A DNA stretch of 64,000 nucleotides from Ureibacillus acetophenoni (GCF_900220965.1 NZ_OBQC01000007.1:107355-171354), one strand, 5' to 3'. Positions 27,265-36,387 are shown, numbered from the stretch's first letter. The notes: generated from the letters alone by a model not told the origin. A program made the numbers and translations.

Positions 27265-27900
27265 ATGTTCGATAGTAAAGTGCTTAATAGTTGGACACCT
27301 TATCTTAAATATGGAGAAAGACGTTTCTACAAAAGAAAATCAGTAGTCTATAGGGAAAATGAGAAAAGTGTACAAGGGTTTTATTATTTAAAATCAGGGT
27401 TTATAAAAATATCGTTAACGATCCATGCAGGCGATGAACAGATTATTGATATTGTTAGTGATGACACGCCCTTTGGTGAACAAGTAGTAGATGGTGAGCA
27501 ATATTTTTCAACTGCAACTGCTATGAATGAAAGTGTTGTTTATTTTTTTCCAATGTCCATTATTGAAACATTAATAATGGAAGATGAAAACTTTAGAAAT
27601 TTGTTCTACCATGGTTTAACGAAAAAGTTGAAAACCTTATCAAACAATCTTTTATTTGATTCCCTTCCATCCGAGAGATTGCTAGCAAGAACTCTATTAA
27701 TACTTAGAGATAAATTTATTAGTGATCAATTTCCCTTCACACAACAAGAATTATGCCGTTATACGAACCTTAACCGCAACACAGTCTACCATATTTTTAA
27801 AAAATGGAAGGATGAAATTGCCTCTTTTGATAAACGGAAAATTATCATCCATAACATCGATTTATTGGAAAAAATTGCTGTTAATGATGTTGTGAGGTGA
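27265..27900 (+). CDS. Crp/Fnr-family regulator 1
   Basis: 211 aa: an N-terminal cyclic-nucleotide-binding-type beta barrel (GFYYLKSGFIKISLTI, then TPFGEQVV) and a C-terminal helix-turn-helix (FTQQELCRYTNLNRNTVYHIFKKW). There is no Fnr-type Cys cluster. The start is ATG 27265, preceded by a perfect AAGGAGGT at 27250-27257; the open frame further upstream is non-coding leader. The next gene is a paralogue starting directly after its stop codon, so the two may form a heteromeric or sequential regulator pair. They sit between the lower pathway and the putative isatinate branch. Confidence 0.85.
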   Translation: MFDSKVLNSWTPYLKYGERRFYKRKSVVYRENEKSVQGFYYLKSGFIKISLTIHAGDEQIIDIVSDDTPFGEQVVDGEQYFSTATAMNESVVYFFPMSIIETLIMEDENFRNLFYHGLTKKLKTLSNNLLFDSLPSERLLARTLLILRDKFISDQFPFTQQELCRYTNLNRNTVYHIFKKWKDEIASFDKRKIIIHNIDLLEKIAVNDVVR

Positions 27901-28527
27901 ATGAGTTTGTTAGATTGGTCCCTTTACACCAGCTATGCAGAAGTAAAAGAATTGAAAAAAAATACACGTTTGTTTCGGCAAGGGGATGTAGTCAACGGTT
28001 TCTACTATTTAAAAGAAGGTAAAGTGATGATTAGCGTATTACGTGATGATGGTTATGAGCGCATTATTGATTTTGTTTATGCTGGATCTCTATTAGGAGA
28101 ACAATTGATTAATCGAACTGCTTCTTTTACAACCGCCACTTTATTGACAGACGCTACGCTTTACTTTTTTTCAATTGATCAGTTTGAACAGTTGACTGGA
28201 GAACATCCTGAAGTCTCTAAACAGTTTGCTTATTCACTTATTAATAAAATACGAATGTTAGCTCAGATCAACACAATATTAAATGCACCTCTAGAAGTTC
28301 AATTAGCCCACTATTTACTAAACTTACATGAAAAAAACGGCAGCCATACTATTAACTTAACTCAAAAATCAATCTCACAATATATAGGGAAATCTCGTGT
28401 GTCTATATGGACCGTATTAAAGAATTGGAAAAGTGAAGGGATTATTGAAATTACAAATCAAACTTTCATTTTAAAAGATGTAAAAAAACTTAGAGAAAAA
28501 AGAGGAACACTTTCAATAGATAGATAA
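27901..28527 (+). CDS. Crp/Fnr-family regulator 2
   Basis: 208 aa, same architecture as its upstream neighbour: sensory barrel with GFYYLKEGKVMISVL and GSLLGEQLIN, then a helix-turn-helix (LTQKSISQYIGKSRVSIWTVLKNW). The shared FYYLK and (F/L)GEQ segments indicate an old tandem duplication. GTGAGGTG just ahead of the ATG serves as ribosome binding site and overlaps the end of regulator 1. Its effector could be a cyclic nucleotide or a small aromatic ligand; the sequence does not say. Confidence 0.85.
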   Translation: MSLLDWSLYTSYAEVKELKKNTRLFRQGDVVNGFYYLKEGKVMISVLRDDGYERIIDFVYAGSLLGEQLINRTASFTTATLLTDATLYFFSIDQFEQLTGEHPEVSKQFAYSLINKIRMLAQINTILNAPLEVQLAHYLLNLHEKNGSHTINLTQKSISQYIGKSRVSIWTVLKNWKSEGIIEITNQTFILKDVKKLREKRGTLSIDR

Positions 28528-28668
28528 GGTAAAGTTATCTCACTTTCTATTTTCTTAAAATTTAGAAGTTTCAATAAATAGCGAAAAAATGTTTATTACT
28601 TAACATTCATTATCCATTCCTTGAACTATAATAAAGGCATTATCCTAGCTAAAAGGGAGTGCGATTGA

Positions 28669-30390
28669 ATGTATACGACGAGTACAGCGTTTTTAGAAGC
28701 TCTTCAAGAAGCAGGTGTTTCTTATATTTTTGCTAACTTTGGAAGTGATCACCCCGCAATTATTGAAAGTTTGACGGATGCATCACTAAAGAATAAAGAA
28801 TTACCAAAAGTAATTATTAGCCCTCATGAATTTGTTGCTATGAGTGCAGCCCATGGATACGCTCAAGCAACCGGAGAACCACAGGCAGTACTCGTACATG
28901 TTGAATGTGGAACGCAAAACCTTGGTGGAGCTATACACAATGCGTTTAAAGCAAAAGTTCCGGTACTTGTATTTGCAGGGGCATCTCCATTTACCCAAGA
29001 GGGAGAAATGTTAGGTAGTCGAAACGAATTTATACATTGGTATCAAGACGTTAATGATCAGCGCGGTATTATGAGAGGTTACTCGAAATATGATAATGAA
29101 ATCCGCACTGGGAAAAATGTAAAACAGCTTGTCCATCGAGCTTTACAAATTGCTAAAAGTGAACCTCAAGGACCTGTCTATTTAATGGGCCCACGAGAAA
29201 CAATGGAAGCTGAAACAGAGCGAGTGGAAATTGACCCAACGCTTTGGCAACCGATTTCTGCAAGTGCGTTACCTGAAGAAGAAGTAGAAGCATTAGTAGC
29301 TGATTTATTGGCAGCAAAGAAACCCATCGTCGTAACGTCCTATTTAGGTAAAAAGGAAGAAGCAGTTCAGGAACTTGTTGACCTATGTGAAAGATTAGCA
29401 ATTCCTGTTATGGAATCAGTGCCACAAACGATGAACTTCCCTGCGAACCATCCAATGCACTGTGGTTATCAATGGAACGAAAATAAACAACATCCTATTT
29501 TAGAAGATGCTGATTTTATATTAGCAATTGATAGTGATGTTCCATGGATTCCAACGAAAAATAAGCCACCAAAAGATGCAATTATTTATTATATCGATGC
29601 AGATCCATTAAAAGAGGAAATGCCATTATGGTATATCCCTTCGAAACGATTTTTTAGAGCAGATTCTCTTACTGCATTAAAGCAGATTAATAGAAAACTA
29701 GACCAGTCTAAAATAAATGAATCTTCTATATCCTCAAGAAAATATAGAATTAAGTTATATCACGAGGAATTGAAAAAAGAGGCCTCGTTAGCAGCACAGT
29801 TCCGTGAAGATGTGATTACACCAGAATATCTTACGGCTTGTGTGAAGGAAATCGTAGATGATAATACGATTGTTTTAAACGAAGCCATTACTAACTACGG
29901 GTCGGTAACAACCTACCTTGGAGGCAATAAACCAGGCACTTACTTTAGTAGTGGTGCAGGTTCTCTTGGTTGGAATGGTGGTGCGGCAATCGGTGCTAAG
30001 CTTGCCCATCCAGATAAAACAGTGATTAGTCTAACTGGGGACGGATCTTATCTATTTAGTGTCCCATCAGTTGTACACACGATGGCTGAACAATATAACA
30101 CTCCGTTTCTAACGATCATTTACAATAACCAAGGTTGGAATGCACCAAAGCATTCTACTTTAGGGGTACATCCAAATGGCATTGCAAAAAATGCAAATCA
30201 ATTTTGGACGAACTTTAATCCAAATAGTGAACTTGCAAAAGTGGCGGAAGCTGCAGGTAACGCTTATGCGGTGAAAGTGGAAGATCCACATCTATTAAGA
30301 GATGAATTAAGAGCAGCTATCGATCATGTGAAAAGTGGCCGTTCTGCAGTATTAGATGTAAGGATTCCAACGATACAATCTCAAGGTTAA
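28669..30390 (+). CDS. thiamine-diphosphate-dependent decarboxylase (benzoylformate decarboxylase / acetolactate synthase superfamily)
   Basis: 573 aa, three-domain ThDP enzyme. The cofactor-activating Glu is in ISPHEFVAM (about residue 54). The ThDP/Mg motif runs from LTGDGSYLF to the NNQGWN about 26 residues later. It is not a classical acetolactate synthase: no regulatory subunit or ilv genes are near, and the GSDHPAI loop differs. Directly downstream is an aldehyde dehydrogenase, then a TRAP system and an isatin-hydrolase-like cyclase. That fits a 2-oxo acid decarboxylase acting on isatinate (2-aminophenylglyoxylate). This substrate is inference; sulfopyruvate- or phenylglyoxylate-type substrates remain possible. 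Confidence 0.85.
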   Translation: MYTTSTAFLEALQEAGVSYIFANFGSDHPAIIESLTDASLKNKELPKVIISPHEFVAMSAAHGYAQATGEPQAVLVHVECGTQNLGGAIHNAFKAKVPVLVFAGASPFTQEGEMLGSRNEFIHWYQDVNDQRGIMRGYSKYDNEIRTGKNVKQLVHRALQIAKSEPQGPVYLMGPRETMEAETERVEIDPTLWQPISASALPEEEVEALVADLLAAKKPIVVTSYLGKKEEAVQELVDLCERLAIPVMESVPQTMNFPANHPMHCGYQWNENKQHPILEDADFILAIDSDVPWIPTKNKPPKDAIIYYIDADPLKEEMPLWYIPSKRFFRADSLTALKQINRKLDQSKINESSISSRKYRIKLYHEELKKEASLAAQFREDVITPEYLTACVKEIVDDNTIVLNEAITNYGSVTTYLGGNKPGTYFSSGAGSLGWNGGAAIGAKLAHPDKTVISLTGDGSYLFSVPSVVHTMAEQYNTPFLTIIYNNQGWNAPKHSTLGVHPNGIAKNANQFWTNFNPNSELAKVAEAAGNAYAVKVEDPHLLRDELRAAIDHVKSGRSAVLDVRIPTIQSQG

Positions 30391-30477
30391 TTAAAGGGGC
30401 TTTCAACAAGACAGCGCCAAGTCTTTCATCATGTGGTTATTCAATCTATCAAATATATATATTGGAGGAGATTTTTA

Positions 30478-31974
30478 ATGACAGTTTCAAGTAAAACGAG
30501 TTCAGTAGATGTAAATTTAGATTTGAAGTACGGTCCACTAATTAACGGCCAAATTGTAGAAGCGGCTGATGGCTATATCGACGTAGTCAATGCTTCGACT
30601 GGTGAAGTTCTTGCACAAATTGGTAAAGGCGGAACTGAAGATGTTGACAAGGCTGTAAAAGCGGCAAGAGCGGCATTTCCAGCTTGGGCAGCTACTCCAA
30701 TTGAGGCGCGCTCAAGTATTTTAAATAAAATTGCAGATATTCTAGAAGAAAATCAAGAGCGTTTGAAATTAATAGAATCTATGGAAACGGGAAGAGCTAT
30801 TCACGAATTTGATTTAGATTATGCGTTAGCAATTAATCAGTTCCGCTATTTTGCAGGGGCAGTGCTTACTCATTATGTAGGTGAATCCCGTCCAGTTGAT
30901 AATGGATATCTTATTACAAAAAAAGAACCACTAGGGGTTTGTGCTCAAATTATCCCATGGAACGTCCCAATGATCATGACATCGTTTAAACTTGCTCCTG
31001 CACTAGCAGCAGGTAACACTCTTGTGTTAAAACCTGCAGAAGATGCATGTCTATCAGTTTTAGAGTTTGGTAAGTTAATTCAAGAAGTTTTACCAGAAGG
31101 TGTCGTAAACATGGTTCCTGGTATTGGTAAAGAAGCAGGACAAGCACTTATTGACCATCCTGATGTTGACAAACTTGCATTTACAGGAAGTGTAGATGTT
31201 GGTCGTATTGTAGGAAGAGCTGCTGGGGATCGAATTCTTCCTGTGACATTAGAATTAGGTGGTAAAGCACCACACATCGTATTCCCTGACGTAGATATCG
31301 ATGCAGCAGTGGAAAACGCAACATTAGGTTATACATTCTTTAATGGTGAAAGTTGTATCCTTGGAACTAGATTGCTAGTACATGATGATATTTATGATGA
31401 ATTTGTTGAAAAGTTAATCGAACGAGCTAAGAAAGTGAAAATTGGTCCACCAACAGATCGTTCTACAAGATTAGCTTCTCTTATTAATAAAAAACAAGGG
31501 GAACGCGTGTTAAACTACTTTGAAATTGCGAAACAAGAGGGCGCTAAAATTTTATACGGAGGTAACCGCGTAACAGTTCCAGGTCACGAACATGGTTACT
31601 TCATCGAGCCAACAATTATTGAAGCTGAGCCACATATGCGAATTGCTCAAGAAGAAATTTTCGGACCAGCTGCAACGGTAACACGTTGGAGTGATATTGA
31701 TGAAGCAGTTCGAATTGCTAATGATGTGAAATACGGTCTAGCAGCAGGTATTATGACAAACGATATTGAAAACGGCCTAACTGTAGCTAATAAAGTGCAA
31801 GCTGGTAGCGTTTGGATTAACTCTTACTTCAACTTCCAAACTGGTGCACCATTCGGTGGGTATAAAAATAGTGGGGTTGGAAGAGAACACGGTAAAGAAG
31901 CTTTAGATGCTTATAGTCAGTCAAAAACAATTGTAGCGGCATTTAAATTACCACCACTAGGAACTTTCCTATAA
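30478..31974 (+). CDS. aldehyde dehydrogenase, probable 2-aminobenzaldehyde (aromatic aldehyde) dehydrogenase
   Basis: 498 aa NAD(P)-dependent ALDH. IIPWNVPMIMTSFKLAPA, the general-base Glu in VTLELGGKAPH, and the nucleophilic Cys in FFNGESCILGTR are visible, with the terminal GAPFGGYKNSGVGREHG. ATG 30478 follows TTGGAGGAG; the in-frame codons upstream to 30433 lack a ribosome binding site. Placed after the ThDP decarboxylase, it would oxidise the aldehyde that enzyme releases. If the substrate is isatinate, the product is anthranilate, which the HpaB-type hydroxylase can take over. The enzyme class is certain, the substrate inferred. Confidence 0.85.
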   Translation: MTVSSKTSSVDVNLDLKYGPLINGQIVEAADGYIDVVNASTGEVLAQIGKGGTEDVDKAVKAARAAFPAWAATPIEARSSILNKIADILEENQERLKLIESMETGRAIHEFDLDYALAINQFRYFAGAVLTHYVGESRPVDNGYLITKKEPLGVCAQIIPWNVPMIMTSFKLAPALAAGNTLVLKPAEDACLSVLEFGKLIQEVLPEGVVNMVPGIGKEAGQALIDHPDVDKLAFTGSVDVGRIVGRAAGDRILPVTLELGGKAPHIVFPDVDIDAAVENATLGYTFFNGESCILGTRLLVHDDIYDEFVEKLIERAKKVKIGPPTDRSTRLASLINKKQGERVLNYFEIAKQEGAKILYGGNRVTVPGHEHGYFIEPTIIEAEPHMRIAQEEIFGPAATVTRWSDIDEAVRIANDVKYGLAAGIMTNDIENGLTVANKVQAGSVWINSYFNFQTGAPFGGYKNSGVGREHGKEALDAYSQSKTIVAAFKLPPLGTFL

Positions 31975-32005
31975 TTCAAAAAAACATAAAAATCATGGTT
32001 AATAT

Positions 32006-32032
32006 GCTAGTACGGCATTATGTCGTACTAGC
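32006..32032 (+). other. intra-operon stem-loop before the second TRAP system
   Basis: GCTAGTACG pairs with CGTACTAGC around a 9-base loop, with no T-run after it. Like the hairpin at 17822 it lies between functional blocks of the island and may tune downstream expression. Confidence 0.6.
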
Positions 32033-32077
32033 TAATTTAGAATTATAAATAAATCTTAGTGAGGAGAATCAATATAC

Positions 32078-33109
32078 TTGATAAATAAAACAAAATTCTA
32101 TTTTCTTATGTCGTTATTTCTATTGTTGTTAGTTGCAGGCTGTGGTAGTAGTGGAGGTTCTTCAGCAGAAGGTAGTGCCTCTGGAAACGGCGGGGATAGT
32201 AATAATCCGATTAAATTAACAGTCGTTAGTTTCCTACCACATAATCATCAATTTACTAGAGATATAATCCCAATTTGGATTGAGAGAATTGAAGAAGGAA
32301 CAGATGGAGCTGTAGACCTAGATTGGAATGCAGGACCAGAATCCATTCCGACAAACGAACAATTTGATGCAGTGAGAAATGGAATTGTTGATATTGGCTT
32401 TAATACTAGTTCGTTTTATGGTCATTTAATGCCTGAAACACTTTCACTTCATATGTCAACGGCCACGCCGTGGGAAGAGAGAGAAAACGGATACTTTGAC
32501 TATTTAAGCGAACGATTTAAAGAGCAAAATCAAGTATATTTAGGTAGATGGTTAGGTCCAAATCCGTTTCTTTTCTGGACAAATGAAAAGGTAGAAACTT
32601 TAAGTGATTTTGAAGGGTTGAAGATGAGATCTAATCCTACATATCACAAGATCCTTGAAGCTTTAAAAGCAAGCCCTGTAGATGTGCTTCCTGGTGAAGT
32701 TTATACTTCATTAGAGCGAAATATGGTTGACGGGTTCGGATTCCCTTTACTAGGACCAGCTGAAGATGGATGGACGGAAGTTACAAAATATCTCATTGAC
32801 GAACCGTTTTTAAACCAAAATGCAACAATAGTGATAAATCAAAAATCGTTTGAATCACTTCCTGTAGATATTCAAGAAAAGATGATTAGTATTACAGCAG
32901 AGTTCGAGAAGGAAATGTATGAACATTTTAATAAGGAAAATGAGAAGACGTTGAAAGTTCTTGAAGAACAAGGAATCGAAATTATTAAGTTACAAGAAGA
33001 GGATTCGAAAAAGTTTCAAGAATTGGTTTACGATGTCTACTGGAACATGTTAGAACAGGATAATCCAGATCAAATTGAAAAACTAAAATCATTGTTGCAA
33101 ACTGAGTAG
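32078..33109 (+). CDS. TRAP transporter solute-binding lipoprotein DctP (second system)
   Basis: 343 aa. A short basic N-terminus is followed by a lipoprotein signal ending LLLVAGCGSS and a Gly/Ser-rich linker. The DctP domain is visible as NPIKLTVVSFLPHNHQFTR and DFEGLKMRSNPTYHK (carboxylate-binding Arg). It is clearly diverged from the first system, so a different but related cargo is likely. Start TTG 32078, with GAGGAG at 32061-32066; a downstream ATG at 32108 would remove the basic residues of the signal. Adjacent genes suggest isatinate or a similar oxo acid as cargo, by inference only. Confidence 0.88.
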   Translation: MINKTKFYFLMSLFLLLLVAGCGSSGGSSAEGSASGNGGDSNNPIKLTVVSFLPHNHQFTRDIIPIWIERIEEGTDGAVDLDWNAGPESIPTNEQFDAVRNGIVDIGFNTSSFYGHLMPETLSLHMSTATPWEERENGYFDYLSERFKEQNQVYLGRWLGPNPFLFWTNEKVETLSDFEGLKMRSNPTYHKILEALKASPVDVLPGEVYTSLERNMVDGFGFPLLGPAEDGWTEVTKYLIDEPFLNQNATIVINQKSFESLPVDIQEKMISITAEFEKEMYEHFNKENEKTLKVLEEQGIEIIKLQEEDSKKFQELVYDVYWNMLEQDNPDQIEKLKSLLQTE

Positions 33110-33146
33110 TCAGAATAAATCCTAATAGATAGAGGAGTTTACTACA

Positions 33147-33656
33147 ATGACTAATTTGATGAATAAAACATTAGATACGGTGGAAAATGTTTTAGCAGCG
33201 GTTGCGGGAATTTTCATTTTATTATCCATGTTTACTATTGTTCTAGAAGTAATCGTACGTTCAACTATAGGTCATTCATTTGTTTGGGTACAAGAGTACA
33301 ATGAATATCTATTACTCTATATTCCTTTTCTAGCTGGAGCATGGTTACTAAGAAATAATGATCATGTAGTCATTAATTTAATTGATAACATTTTAGGAAA
33401 AAGTTCAACAGTATTAAATGTAATTGTTGCGGTATTAGGTTTTATCGCCATGGCAGTACTGTTTTACTATAGCACCATAGTGACGATCGATATTTTCGAA
33501 AGAGGTGTAAAAAGTACAACAGTATTGAGGACTCCCCAAGTTTATATTTATATCGTAATCCCGATTGGTTCCTTATTAATGGCATTAGAATTTTTAAGAA
33601 CCTTCTTCAAAGCAATTTATTTGAAGAAAAATCATGAGGGTAAAGGGGAGTTGTAA
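33147..33656 (+). CDS. TRAP transporter small permease DctQ (second system)
   Basis: 169 aa, four hydrophobic segments, with the family's WVQEYNEYLLLYIPFLAGAW stretch. AGGAG precedes the ATG by about 9 bases. The large permease begins at the base after its stop codon. Confidence 0.88.
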   Translation: MTNLMNKTLDTVENVLAAVAGIFILLSMFTIVLEVIVRSTIGHSFVWVQEYNEYLLLYIPFLAGAWLLRNNDHVVINLIDNILGKSSTVLNVIVAVLGFIAMAVLFYYSTIVTIDIFERGVKSTTVLRTPQVYIYIVIPIGSLLMALEFLRTFFKAIYLKKNHEGKGEL

Positions 33657-34973
33657 ATGGAATGGTGGCTCATATTACTATTTATTTTAATTAGTTTATT
33701 TGCGTTAATGTTTATGAAAGTGCCAGTAGCATTTGCCTTCATTTTAGTGAATATGGTTACGGCCTTCATATTTTGGAATGGAGAAGAAGGTTTAAAGCTA
33801 TTAGTTACTAGTATAGAAAATTCATTAACTACTTTTACTCTTGTTCCAATCGCGTTATTTATATTGATGGGTGAAATTATGTTTCATTCAGGTGTTGCAC
33901 CGAGAATGTTAAACGCTTTAGATAAGTGGTTAGGTAATATTCCGGGAAGGCTAAGTATTCTATCCGTTTTTGGTGGAACTATGTTATCTACTTTAACTGC
34001 ATCTTCTATGGCTTCAACAGCGATGCTTGGTTCAACGTTACTTCCAGAAATGGAAAAGCAAAATTATGATCGAAAAATGGCAATGGGTCCTATACTTGCA
34101 AGTGGTGGTTTAGCTGTAATGATTCCGCCAAGTGCACTAGGAGTTTTGCTAGCTTCGTTAGGTAAAATATCTGTCGGAGATTTTCTAATTGCAATTATCT
34201 TACCAGGTATTTTAATGGCACTATTATTTCTCATTTATGTATTTATCAGAGTGAAAATACATCCTGCACTTGCCCCAAAATATACAGTATCTACTATACC
34301 TATATCTACAAAAATAAAAGAAACAGTAATTTATATCCTTCCATTAGGCAGCATTATATTTTTAGTCATTGGTTCAATTTTTCTAGGTTTAGCTTCTCCT
34401 ACTGAAGCAGCAGCAATGGGAGCAATTGGGAGTTTTATTCTCGCCTTTGCTTACAAACAAATGAATATGGAAGTACTTGTTAAAGCAGTATCAGGTACAT
34501 TGAAGCTAACTGGAATGATCTTAATGATCGTTGCTGCGTCTGTTGCATTTAGTCAAATTCTAGCATTTACAAATATTGCAAGAAGCTTAGTGAATCTTGT
34601 TAGTAATTTAGAAATTGCGCCTACCATAATTTTAATTCTCATGTTATTGATTGTTTTATTCTTAGGTATGTTTATGGAATCTTTATCCATCATGATGGTG
34701 ACTGTTCCAATATACATCCCTCTTGCAGAAGTATTAGATTTTAATCTATTGTGGTTTGCTGTATTGCTTTTAATAGCGATTGAAATCGGACAAATTACAC
34801 CGCCATTTGGCCTTGGTTTATTCGTCATGCAAGGTGTAGCACCAAAAGGAACAACCATGTTAGATATTTATAAGTCTGCTACTCCTTATATATTTTTAAT
34901 TTTAATAACTCTAGTAATTGTAATCGCCTTTCCATCAGTTGCAACCTGGCTACCTGACATAATGGAACGATAG
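33657..34973 (+). CDS. TRAP transporter large permease DctM (second system)
   Basis: 438 aa, about 12 membrane segments. VPIALFILMGEIMFHSG, TASSMASTAMLGSTLLPEME, GLAVMIPPSALGVLLA and ITPPFGLGLFVMQG are DctM signatures. AAGGGGAG lies 7 bases before the ATG. Together with the preceding two genes it is a complete TRAP transporter. Two complete TRAP systems in one catabolic island suggest separate uptake of an upper-pathway and a lower-pathway substrate. Confidence 0.92.
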   Translation: MEWWLILLFILISLFALMFMKVPVAFAFILVNMVTAFIFWNGEEGLKLLVTSIENSLTTFTLVPIALFILMGEIMFHSGVAPRMLNALDKWLGNIPGRLSILSVFGGTMLSTLTASSMASTAMLGSTLLPEMEKQNYDRKMAMGPILASGGLAVMIPPSALGVLLASLGKISVGDFLIAIILPGILMALLFLIYVFIRVKIHPALAPKYTVSTIPISTKIKETVIYILPLGSIIFLVIGSIFLGLASPTEAAAMGAIGSFILAFAYKQMNMEVLVKAVSGTLKLTGMILMIVAASVAFSQILAFTNIARSLVNLVSNLEIAPTIILILMLLIVLFLGMFMESLSIMMVTVPIYIPLAEVLDFNLLWFAVLLLIAIEIGQITPPFGLGLFVMQGVAPKGTTMLDIYKSATPYIFLILITLVIVIAFPSVATWLPDIMER

Positions 34974-35043
34974 CTTAACAGGGTACTAGACAGTTACAAC
35001 TGATTATTTTTTGGGAAATAAAAAAGATAAGGGGAGAAAGAGA

Positions 35044-35835
35044 ATGGATACTGTAAAATCTAAAACATTAGTAAATTTAATGGAGAAACTACTGGATCAA
35101 TCTATCGAGGTAGTTGATTTGACGCAAGTACTTAATGAGGATACTCCGGTCATTTCTTTACCAGATCCTTTTGTGGATACAAAGGGGTTCTCGATCGAAC
35201 AAATCTCTAAATATGATGAGAATGGCCCATTCTTCTATTGGAACAATTTTACGATGGGCGAGCATTGCGGTACACACTTTGATGCACCTGTTCATTGGAT
35301 TTCAGGCAAAGACCATCAATCAGTTGACGAAATTCCAGTGAAAAAACTGATCGGTGAAGCGATTGTTATAGATATTAAGGATAAGTGCGATAAAGATCCT
35401 GATTATTGCCTTACTATTGAAGATATTAAAGAATTTGAAGCGGAGCATGGAGAAATCCCGCCTCATTCTTGGGTACTGATCTATACTGGCTGGGCGCAAT
35501 ACAGTAATGATCATGAGAAGTTTTTCAATGTTGGCGAAGACGGACAGCCACATACACCAGGTACAAGCGTGGAAGCATCTAAGTTCTTAGCAAATGAACG
35601 CGATATTTTAGGGGTTGGAGTAGAAACAGTAGGTACCGATGCAGGCCTTGCTGGAGGATTTGAAACACCATTCCCTAACCATTATTTCATGCATGAAGCT
35701 AATCGATATGGCCTTGCGTCATTAACAAATTTAGACAAACTTCCGGCTAGAGGTTCGATTTTAATTGCAAGCCCATTAAAAATCGAAAATGGTAGTGGAA
35801 GTCCAGCGAGAGTTATTGCGCTAGTAGAAAAATAA
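35044..35835 (+). CDS. cyclase-family metal hydrolase, probable isatin hydrolase
   Basis: 263 aa. The metal motif HxGTHxDxPxH is present as HCGTHFDAPVHW near residue 77, and the C-terminal FPNHYFMHEANRYGLASL segment is that of the longer cyclase subfamily. Kynurenine formamidase KynB shares the motif but is usually near 210 aa and would need tryptophan dioxygenase and kynureninase, neither of which is present. Isatin hydrolase has this length and would yield isatinate, the expected substrate of the nearby ThDP enzyme. ATG 35044 follows AAGGGGAG; the upstream open frame is not needed. Confidence 0.8.
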   Translation: MDTVKSKTLVNLMEKLLDQSIEVVDLTQVLNEDTPVISLPDPFVDTKGFSIEQISKYDENGPFFYWNNFTMGEHCGTHFDAPVHWISGKDHQSVDEIPVKKLIGEAIVIDIKDKCDKDPDYCLTIEDIKEFEAEHGEIPPHSWVLIYTGWAQYSNDHEKFFNVGEDGQPHTPGTSVEASKFLANERDILGVGVETVGTDAGLAGGFETPFPNHYFMHEANRYGLASLTNLDKLPARGSILIASPLKIENGSGSPARVIALVEK

Positions 35836-35878
35836 TGTGTACGGTTTACGTGAAAATTAAAATAAAGGTGGGGTAGAA

Positions 35879-36283
35879 ATGGTAAGTAAAAATAGGGAGA
35901 TTATCAACCCAAGTACGATCCACGCTCCAATTGGCTATACACATATGACCATTCCTAAAGGGAAGAAAATTGTATTTCTATCTGGTCAAGTAGCTTGGGA
36001 CAAAAACTTCAACGTCGTTGAAAAAGATGATTTAGCTAGTCAAACGAATAAAGTCTATGAAAATATTGAACATGCGTTGAATGAAATTGGAGCGACTTGG
36101 GATCATATTGTAAAAACTACTGTTTACACTACGATGCCTAATGAGTACGAAATTATCGGCAATACAACGGCAAAGTTTTTCGGAGACACTCCACCACCTG
36201 CTCAAACAATTGTTGGAGTAACGGGACTTGCATTGCCTGAATTTTTAATAGAAATTGAGGCAACAGTTGTGATGGATGAGTAA
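35879..36283 (+). CDS. RidA/YjgF-family protein, last gene of the island
   Basis: 134 aa Rid fold: FLSGQVAWDKNFNVV, NIEHALNEIGATWDHIVKTTVY and PEFLIEIEATVV. The Arg that binds the carboxylate in imine-deaminating RidA is replaced: the sequence reads PPPAQTIVGV instead of the usual PAR. It is therefore unlikely to be a canonical 2-iminoacid deaminase and differs from the deaminase at 17355. A Rid-like hydrolase or lyase role on an upper-pathway intermediate is possible. GGTGGGG lies before the ATG. Two terminators follow. Confidence 0.85.
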   Translation: MVSKNREIINPSTIHAPIGYTHMTIPKGKKIVFLSGQVAWDKNFNVVEKDDLASQTNKVYENIEHALNEIGATWDHIVKTTVYTTMPNEYEIIGNTTAKFFGDTPPPAQTIVGVTGLALPEFLIEIEATVVMDE

Positions 36284-36296
36284 AGGATGAATACAA

Positions 36297-36335
36297 GAAC
36301 AGTTAATGACTTTGAGTTATTAACTGTTCTTTTTA
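36297..36335 (+). terminator. terminator of the catabolic island
   Basis: GAACAGTTAAT pairs perfectly with ATTAACTGTTC around an 11-base loop, followed by a T-run. Confidence 0.9.
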
Positions 36336-36351
36336 TATTTGTATGAGTGCG

Positions 36352-36387
36352 AAAAACCTCTTTCCTTGTAAAGGAAGGAGGTTTTTA
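36352..36387. terminator. second hairpin terminator
   Basis: AAAAACCTCTTTCC pairs with GGAAGGAGGTTTTT around TTGTAAA with minor slippage. Flanking A and T runs would allow it to work in both directions. It directly borders tandem array B. Confidence 0.8.

Noticed and set aside
28669..30390. ThDP enzyme as acetolactate synthase for branched-chain amino acids
   Set aside because: No ilvN or other ilv genes are near; neighbours are catabolic and transport genes.
35044..35835. Cyclase as kynurenine formamidase of a tryptophan-kynurenine pathway
   Set aside because: No tryptophan 2,3-dioxygenase or kynureninase gene is present and the protein is longer than typical KynB; kept only as an alternative.
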